Positions 59,015 through 64,000 of a stretch of 64,000 nucleotides of DNA are shown here, in pieces. The stretch is from JBBDIP01 sp964602455. Lineage in GTDB: Bacteria; Bacillota; Sulfobacillia; Fermentithermobacillales; Fermentithermobacillaceae. The notes below the pieces were generated by a model. It ran no database searches. It was not told the origin of the DNA and saw nothing but the letters and a program-made list of their open reading frames with translations. Each line of letters opens with the position of its first letter. Position 1 is the stretch's first letter. The stretch spans positions 9,113 to 73,112 of the forward strand of contig CAZRRG010000001.1 in the NCBI GenBank assembly GCA_964602455.1, read 5' to 3'. The translations under genes and the position numbers were made by a program.

Positions 59015-60157
59015 CTACTCGGCTCCGAACACGTACGAACCCATGATGGTCAGGTAGAAGTTGCCGTCGGGGATGTACTTGGAGAGGGTTACCGTCGTGC
59101 CTGCGTCTGCCTCCAGAGCGGCCTTGATGGCGGCCTCGTCGGTCAGGCTAACCTTGCCTTCAACCGCGCCCATGGCCAGTTCGACGCTGGCGCGCAGGAA
59201 CACCATGTTGATGGGTACAGGCCAAGTCGCGAAGCGCCCGGCTCCTCCCTTTTCAACTATCGAGTCTTCGATGGCGGTCAGGATCTTGGACACGTCGCCG
59301 GCCATTCCGGCCACATCAAGTCCAAGGGCGCCTGGATATCCGTGGGTCGGGCTGGGGCAGCACTGCTCCGCAAACATCGCGCCGGTGTCGAGGGCGGATT
59401 TGATGAGCGGCTCCTGCATCCCGCAGTTTGTGCTGAACACGCAAATATCCTTGCCGTACTTCTCAACCTGCCTGGGGACGTCCTCCATGATGAACTTCTG
59501 GGCGCCGGGGATGCCGTCGGGACCCATCGGGTCAGGCGCGGTCACAAAGACCCATTCAATGCCCTGAGCCTCGCATTCCTCGATCATGATGTCTCTACGC
59601 TGGGCAAGGAGCTCCATGGACATATGGCGAGGGAAGGAGTAGTGGAGGAAGTGGGTGGCGCCCATCTGCTTGGCCAGCTGGATGATGGTCTTGCCCCTCG
59701 ATAGGTTGTCGGTCTCAAATGACAGGTCGGCCTTCTTCGCTATAATGGACGGGTCTTCGTGGGGCACCACAACAATGATCGGCAGGTCCTTGCGGGTTTC
59801 CCTGATCTTGTCGATAGCCGCGGCTGTCCCCGGAACTCCCTGGCAGATCACTATCGCCTTTACCTCGGGATCCGACGCCATGCCTGTGATCTGTCCGATC
59901 ACGGTCTCCTGCTCCTGCATGAAGTTGTCAGGATAGGTGACATGGACGATCCGGTCTCCGTACTTGGCCTTCATCTGCTCGGCCGCCCGGTACTCATCCT
60001 CACCCTGAGACACTGTGCCGGTCATGATTCCGATCTTAAATGTGGGCGCAGGCGGAGCCGTCTGTTCCGGCGGAGTCACCGCCGGAGGCTCCGGAGTGCA
60101 GCCTGCAATCATGGCTGCTAACAGGCAGAATACGAGAAAGCGCGCCACAGATTTCAT
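59015..60157 (-). CDS. DUF3798-family substrate-binding lipoprotein
   Basis: 380 residues, AAGGGAGG upstream. Lipoprotein signal: hydrophobic segment 6-18 and lipobox IAGC with Cys20, then a Pro/Thr-rich linker (21-40). The body is a two-domain periplasmic-binding-protein-type fold (FKIGIMTGTVSQGEDEYRAA, VKAIVICQGVPGTAAAIDKI, THFLHYSFPRHMSMELLAQRR, ICVFSTNCGMQEPLIKSALD). DUF3798 has no assigned ligand that I know. It is the first gene of the ABC importer operon (60 bases to the ATPase gene). Confidence 0.85.
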   Translation of the reverse strand: MKSVARFLVFCLLAAMIAGCTPEPPAVTPPEQTAPPAPTFKIGIMTGTVSQGEDEYRAAEQMKAKYGDRIVHVTYPDNFMQEQETVIGQITGMASDPEVKAIVICQGVPGTAAAIDKIRETRKDLPIIVVVPHEDPSIIAKKADLSFETDNLSRGKTIIQLAKQMGATHFLHYSFPRHMSMELLAQRRDIMIEECEAQGIEWVFVTAPDPMGPDGIPGAQKFIMEDVPRQVEKYGKDICVFSTNCGMQEPLIKSALDTGAMFAEQCCPSPTHGYPGALGLDVAGMAGDVSKILTAIEDSIVEKGGAGRFATWPVPINMVFLRASVELAMGAVEGKVSLTDEAAIKAALEADAGTTVTLSKYIPDGNFYLTIMGSYVFGAE

Positions 60158-60246
60158 GCTAATCCTCCCTTAATAGGTTTTTCCTGGAATTCGATCCTAC
60201 TCTTCTACTTTCCTGCAGCGTTGGTGGAAATTGTAAGAGGATAGCA

Positions 60247-60255
60247 TGGTATGAT
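60247..60255 (+). promoter_or_regulatory. Possible extended -10 promoter for the APH-fold gene
   Basis: TGG-TATGAT at 60247-60255, 43 bases before the proposed start; no clear -35. Confidence 0.35.
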
Positions 60256-60297
60256 GTGGAATTACTGGTCGACGCCACCACTCCCGGAGGGAAGGCC

Positions 60298-61290
60298 GTG
60301 GGGATCGCCTTTGAAGACAACATCCAGGACGTGCTTTCTGCTTTTGGATTGCCCCGAGCCTCTGAATGGCGGCTACTGCCAAAGAGCGCTGCGAAGCGGG
60401 ATGAGTTGGTGAAGGTGTCTTTCGCGGACCACCGGCCGGTGCTCATCCGTTTCCACGATCCGGGATACTACCGCCCCGGAGCCATCGACTGCCAGACCCT
60501 GTTCCGGTCGCGCCTTCACGCCGGGGGTGTACCTGTGCCGGCGCTCTACCGCCATAGGGCAGGCCGGTTCTTGATGGACCTCACATGGCGGCGGGAGATC
60601 TGGACCGTCACGGTCGAAGAATGGATCGACGGCGAGCCTCCCCACTTCGTGACGCCGTCCCTTGTCTCGATCCTTGGAAGAACGCTTGGCAAGATGCACG
60701 TCCTCGTCGGCGGTTACGGCCCGCTCTTCGGCCACAGGACTGACCTGTCCCTGTTCGGCCATCGGGATGAGTACCATGCAAACGCAGGTAGGCTACGGAA
60801 AGCTCTTGAGGGTTTGGGCCTGGAGATGCCTCCGTCCCTGGAGGATGCGTACAAGGTGGCTCGGGGACGACTCGCTGGACTCTGGGACGACCTGCCCGCA
60901 GGGCCGGTCCACGGTGATCTGGCTGAACACAACCTGCTGCTCGACGAGACAGAGAACGTGAAGGCTGTGCTTGACTTCAACCTGGCCGGCGACGAGGTCT
61001 TCATAAACGAAGTGGTGCACACGTGCCTTCGGCTACCCTCATTCGGAGATGAGTCCCACGACCGCGCCTACACGACCAGGTTCCTCCGGGCCTATGAGGA
61101 GGTGCGCCCCCTCTCGGTCAAGGAACGCCTCGCCGCCCCGTACCTGGTCACCGTCATCAGGCCGTTCCGCCTGCGCGAAGTGAGGCGAATAGAAGAGGCG
61201 GCCCGGCACGGGGATGTAGGAACCATCCTCCGCCGCCTAAACCGCCTCACACAGCTAGCTGATCCTTATCGCGCCGGGTTCGGAGCGTGA
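60298..61290 (+). CDS. Aminoglycoside phosphotransferase-fold (APH/HSK2-like) kinase
   Basis: 330 residues from GTG 60298, decided by GGAGGGAAGG just upstream; the open frame begins 14 codons earlier without a ribosome site. Kinase core: VHGDLAEHNLLLDE with catalytic Asp and Asn (HGDxxxxN), followed by AVLDFNLAGDEVF where the metal-binding DFN/DFG-type Asp sits. The N-terminal lobe is short (VKVSFADHRPVLIRF). The family includes homoserine, choline, CotS spore-coat and antibiotic kinases; I cannot choose. There is no sign of resistance-gene context. It converges with pepF. Confidence 0.82.
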   Translation: MGIAFEDNIQDVLSAFGLPRASEWRLLPKSAAKRDELVKVSFADHRPVLIRFHDPGYYRPGAIDCQTLFRSRLHAGGVPVPALYRHRAGRFLMDLTWRREIWTVTVEEWIDGEPPHFVTPSLVSILGRTLGKMHVLVGGYGPLFGHRTDLSLFGHRDEYHANAGRLRKALEGLGLEMPPSLEDAYKVARGRLAGLWDDLPAGPVHGDLAEHNLLLDETENVKAVLDFNLAGDEVFINEVVHTCLRLPSFGDESHDRAYTTRFLRAYEEVRPLSVKERLAAPYLVTVIRPFRLREVRRIEEAARHGDVGTILRRLNRLTQLADPYRAGFGA

Positions 61291-61293
61291 CGC

Positions 61294-61325
61294 GGCAAAG
61301 CCTCCGCTATCGCTCTGGCTTTGCC
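61294..61325. terminator. Hairpin between the APH-fold gene and pepF
   Basis: GGCAAAGCC (61294-61302) pairs perfectly with GGCTTTGCC (61317-61325); it ends just before the pepF stop codon. Confidence 0.55.
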
Positions 61326-63125
61326 TCAGAAAGTCTTCTCCACCTCGTCTACGATCGAGCCCACGTATGCAACAGCCTTGCGGATAGGATCGGGCTTCGA
61401 CAGGTCGACTCCCGCCATCTTCATAAGCTCGAGGGGACCCTTGGTCCCTCCCGCTTTCAGCACCTCCAGCCACCTGTCGGCGGCAGGCTTGCCCTGCTCC
61501 CTTATGTCCTGGGCAACAGCAGTGCCGCAAGTAAGGCCGGCAGAGTAGCTGTACGGGTACAGCCCCATGTAGTAATGGGGCTGGCGCATCCAGGTCAGCC
61601 GCGCTCCGTCGTCGATCTCCAGGACGTCTCCCCAGAAGTCCCTGAGGATGTCCTCCTGGACCTTGGAGAGCACGGTCGCCGTGATCGGCTGGCCCGCTTC
61701 CGCCAGTTTGTAGGTCCTGCGCTGCAGCTCGGCCTCCAGCATATGCCTTACGAAGTTGTGGTAGTAGGTAGCCAGGAGGCCCATGAGGATATAGCGCCGC
61801 ATCCGAACGTCGTTTGTGGTCGACAGGATGTGGTCTGCCAGAAGGAGCTCGTTGATAGTCGACGGCGCCTCAACGAAGAACATGGAAGGATCGCAATTGA
61901 AGAGCCGCTGATTCCGCTCGGCCAGTACCGCGTGACCGGCGTGGCCAAGCTCGTGGGCCAGCGTAAAGGTCCCTCTCATCTCGTTGCCCCAGGTCATAAG
62001 CACGTAGGGGTGGACACCGTAAGGTCCGCCGCAGAAGGCTCCTGTCGACTTGCCCACGTTGTCGGCCCAGTCGATCCACCGGTCCCGGAAAGCGGTCTTG
62101 ATGATCTCGGTGTACTCGGGACCCATGACGGACAGGCCGTCGATCACAAGCTTGGAGGCCTCTTCGAAACTGACGGTTGGCTTGAAGGTCGGGTCCAGCG
62201 GAGCCTCGATGTCGCAATACAGGATCTTGTCGAGGCCCAGCACCTTCTTCCTAAGGTTCACGTACCTGCGCATATGCGGCGCCAGTTCCGTCTGGATGAC
62301 GTCGTGAAGGTTGTGGTAGACCTCCAGTGACACCTCCTGCGAATGCAGCAGCATGTGGGTAGCCGACGGGAACTTCCGCAGTTTCGCCATGACCACGTTC
62401 TTTTTGACCTCGGTCCCCCACGTCGCTCCGAAGGTGTTCTTGAAGGACTGAAGCCCCTTGGTGAAGGAGGCGAAAGCGTTGCGCCTGAGCACGGGGTCGG
62501 GCGACTTCTCGTACGCGACCTCGTACATGGCGAAAGACATATCATGCTTCTTGCCTTGGCTGTCCTCTACTGGCTCAAACTTCATGTCGGAGCTCTTCGA
62601 CCTCTGGTAGGTCATATAGGGGGCGTTCAGAACCTCTGATAGGGAGGCGATGGCGACCTCGGTCTCCGGCTCAAGCATGTGCGGCTTGTCTCTGAGGATC
62701 ATGTCCAAGTACCTGCTCAGAGAGCGGAGCTCGGACTCCTCCTGCAAGTAACGGGCGATCGTCCCCTCAGGCAGCGATAGGATCTCGGTCCTCACGAAGG
62801 TGATCCCTGCCTCAAGGGCAGCCTGCGCGCTGGCGACCCTTCCAGCCTGCTCCTGGTTGGCAGGATCCGTGCCGTCGGTCGACAGGTTGAAGTGGGCGTA
62901 GCTCGCTACCTTCGTGAACCTGCGATACAGGTCCTCCAAAGCGTTCAGGCATGCAGCCAGGACCTGCCCGCCCTCTCCGAGCCGTCCCTTGTACTGGGTG
63001 ACGGTCGAAAGGTCAGCCTGGCAGGCCGCAAGTTCGGCTTCCCATGCCTCGTGAGTCGGGAAAATGTCGGCGAGATTCCAGGTCTCTTGAGCCGGAACCT
63101 CTTTTCTCAACTTGCGCTTCTCCAC
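61326..63125 (-). CDS. pepF: Oligoendopeptidase F
   Basis: 599 residues from GTG 63125 (GGAGGAGG upstream; an ORF start further up would place that site inside the gene). M3-family zinc endopeptidase of the cytoplasm, cleaving peptides of about 7-17 residues. The zinc site HELGHAGH (391-398; HExxH at 391-395) is followed by the third ligand Glu in FVEAPSTINELLL. N-terminal helical domain WNLADIFPTHEAWEAEL is typical. Length is normal. It follows the GNAT gene by 54 bases. Confidence 0.95.
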   Translation of the reverse strand: MEKRKLRKEVPAQETWNLADIFPTHEAWEAELAACQADLSTVTQYKGRLGEGGQVLAACLNALEDLYRRFTKVASYAHFNLSTDGTDPANQEQAGRVASAQAALEAGITFVRTEILSLPEGTIARYLQEESELRSLSRYLDMILRDKPHMLEPETEVAIASLSEVLNAPYMTYQRSKSSDMKFEPVEDSQGKKHDMSFAMYEVAYEKSPDPVLRRNAFASFTKGLQSFKNTFGATWGTEVKKNVVMAKLRKFPSATHMLLHSQEVSLEVYHNLHDVIQTELAPHMRRYVNLRKKVLGLDKILYCDIEAPLDPTFKPTVSFEEASKLVIDGLSVMGPEYTEIIKTAFRDRWIDWADNVGKSTGAFCGGPYGVHPYVLMTWGNEMRGTFTLAHELGHAGHAVLAERNQRLFNCDPSMFFVEAPSTINELLLADHILSTTNDVRMRRYILMGLLATYYHNFVRHMLEAELQRRTYKLAEAGQPITATVLSKVQEDILRDFWGDVLEIDDGARLTWMRQPHYYMGLYPYSYSAGLTCGTAVAQDIREQGKPAADRWLEVLKAGGTKGPLELMKMAGVDLSKPDPIRKAVAYVGSIVDEVEKTF

Positions 63126-63179
63126 GTCCAAACCTCCTCCACTCATACCCTTGTGCAGCGCTTTTGTCACCAGGAGATC

Positions 63180-64000
63180 CTAGCCGGCCGACGCCTTTTC
63201 CCGCGCTGCCCTTTCCCTCATGTCCTTCGCCATGCCTGGCATCCCTGCCTTCTCGTAGGCCTCGGCGGCGGCGGAGCACCACCACGCACGGTTTCCGGGA
63301 GTCCCGAAGTGGGCGGCTCCCTCGACGGCCTGGCCGAAGGGCAACTCCTGGAAAGCCCGGTCAAACCACTCGGCGGCCTCCGCGGGTCGTCCGTTCTTGA
63401 GCGCCACGTTGCCGTTCACAAGCAGGTTATCGAGGCGGTGGAACCAGAAGAACCGAACAGGGTACTCGGCTACTCTCGTGAGGCCGAGCCTCTCCGCCAG
63501 TTTCATTGAGGGAGTGTTGCTCTCCCACAGATCCCAGTCGGCCACAAGCCCTTCGTGACGGCACCGCAGCAGCGTGCTGGCGGCGGCTGCCGTGGCATGG
63601 CCTTTTCGCTGGTACTCCTCAACGGTCTCGACTCCGACACTGATCCTCTTGCCGGACGGGCACTCGTTGAGGCTCCAGCTGGTGACGACGCCGTTGCTCG
63701 TGACGCAGTAGCCAAAGCCATCGCTCACGAACCGGTCGACCGAGCCCCACATCTTGGTGGCTTCGGCCCTGACCTGGTCAACGTTGGGCATACCGGACTC
63801 AAAGAGGTCCTTGTCCGCGGGGCGGACCTCGCAGCCTTCGGGCGGCGCTGTCAGTCTCGAGAGGTGCTTCACCGCTTGGTCGTCCGGCGCCTCAGCCCGG
63901 TAGCAGAGCCGCTTGCTGGGGATGGGGGGCAAATCCTTAAGCATCGACGACAGTTGAGTGCCCCATGCCTGGGGAGTGTACGCGACAAAACACATGGGCC
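63180..64000 (-). CDS. GNAT-family acetyltransferase, N-terminus probably cut by the window
   Basis: At least 271 residues. An ATG at 63995 is present, but the frame is open to the window edge and the true start may lie beyond 64000. The acetyl-CoA site is seen as VGVETVEEYQRKGHATAAA (the Q/R-x-x-G-x-A motif), after VTSWSLNECPSGKRISVG. The C-terminal 90 residues form a TPR-like helical repeat (NVALKNGRPAEAAEWFDRAFQEL, AAAEAYEKAGMPGMAKDMRERA), an uncommon addition. The substrate is unknown. Followed by pepF in the same direction. Confidence 0.8.
   Translation of the reverse strand, partial: PMCFVAYTPQAWGTQLSSMLKDLPPIPSKRLCYRAEAPDDQAVKHLSRLTAPPEGCEVRPADKDLFESGMPNVDQVRAEATKMWGSVDRFVSDGFGYCVTSNGVVTSWSLNECPSGKRISVGVETVEEYQRKGHATAAAASTLLRCRHEGLVADWDLWESNTPSMKLAERLGLTRVAEYPVRFFWFHRLDNLLVNGNVALKNGRPAEAAEWFDRAFQELPFGQAVEGAAHFGTPGNRAWWCSAAAEAYEKAGMPGMAKDMRERAAREKASAG

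Noticed and set aside
60298..61290. Aminoglycoside resistance gene
   Set aside because: Only the APH fold is shared; the family has many metabolic and spore-coat members, and there is no mobile or resistance context.
1..64000. rRNA, tRNA, insertion sequences, integrase or attachment sites
   Set aside because: None recognised on either strand; a covariance-model search for tRNAs was not possible here.

Overview
The window looks like the chromosome of a GC-rich, spore-forming member of the Bacillota. Evidence: a rimP-nusA-rnpM-infB-rbfA-nrnA-truB-ribF-rpsO-pnp superoperon in Gram-positive order, AddAB instead of RecBCD, RNase J, a T-box leader on serS, a Spo0E-like phosphatase, a YheC/YheD-type spore-coat ATP-grasp protein, strong AGGAGG ribosome sites and many GTG/TTG starts. 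I saw no rRNA, tRNA, CRISPR array, transposase or prophage. Three runs of N (13341-13350, 40357-40456, 54192-54291) are assembly gaps; the two 100-base gaps lie inside tandem repeats.

Layout. 1-5.3 kb (minus): the end of a serine hydrolase and an N-acyl-D-amino-acid deacylase, then a fused amidoligase-like/ATP-grasp protein and a TGS-domain GTPase. 5.5-6 kb (plus): a 35-residue membrane peptide with its terminator and a small hypothetical gene. 6-19.9 kb (minus): addA, addB, argH, argG, a nucleoside phosphorylase, deoB and RNase J. 20-21.3 kb: stress/membrane proteins and a Spo0E-like gene. 21.4-32.5 kb (minus): nfo and the translation/RNA superoperon, whose leader carries an intrinsic terminator. 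32.7-36.6 kb (plus): a short-chain dehydrogenase, tldD, tldE and a tautomerase. 36.7-42.5 kb: an S9-type hydrolase, a proton-pumping pyrophosphatase, 1 kb of hairpins and tandem repeats, and T-box-controlled serS.

42.5-64 kb is accessory metabolism: a glycosyltransferase-methyltransferase fusion; a class V aminotransferase with an RraA-like protein; a cytoplasmic class A beta-lactamase-fold protein; an operon coding for a five-subunit FAD/Fe-S dehydrogenase, a PucR regulator and a creatinase-like M24 hydrolase (52748 down to 46900); a YCF48-like lipoprotein; a 1.1 kb gene-free stretch of repeats; an ABC importer with a DUF3798 lipoprotein; an APH-fold kinase; PepF; and a GNAT acetyltransferase cut by the window end. 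The accessory genes point to uptake and breakdown of peptides, D-amino acids and N-substituted amino acids.

The most unusual items are the dehydrogenase/creatinase-like operon, the amidoligase-ATP-grasp fusion, an array of about 13 degenerate dyads at 31-bp spacing (54374-54800), short tandem repeats of many different unit lengths placed directly after gene 3' ends, and RNA structures that may control rimP and tldD.
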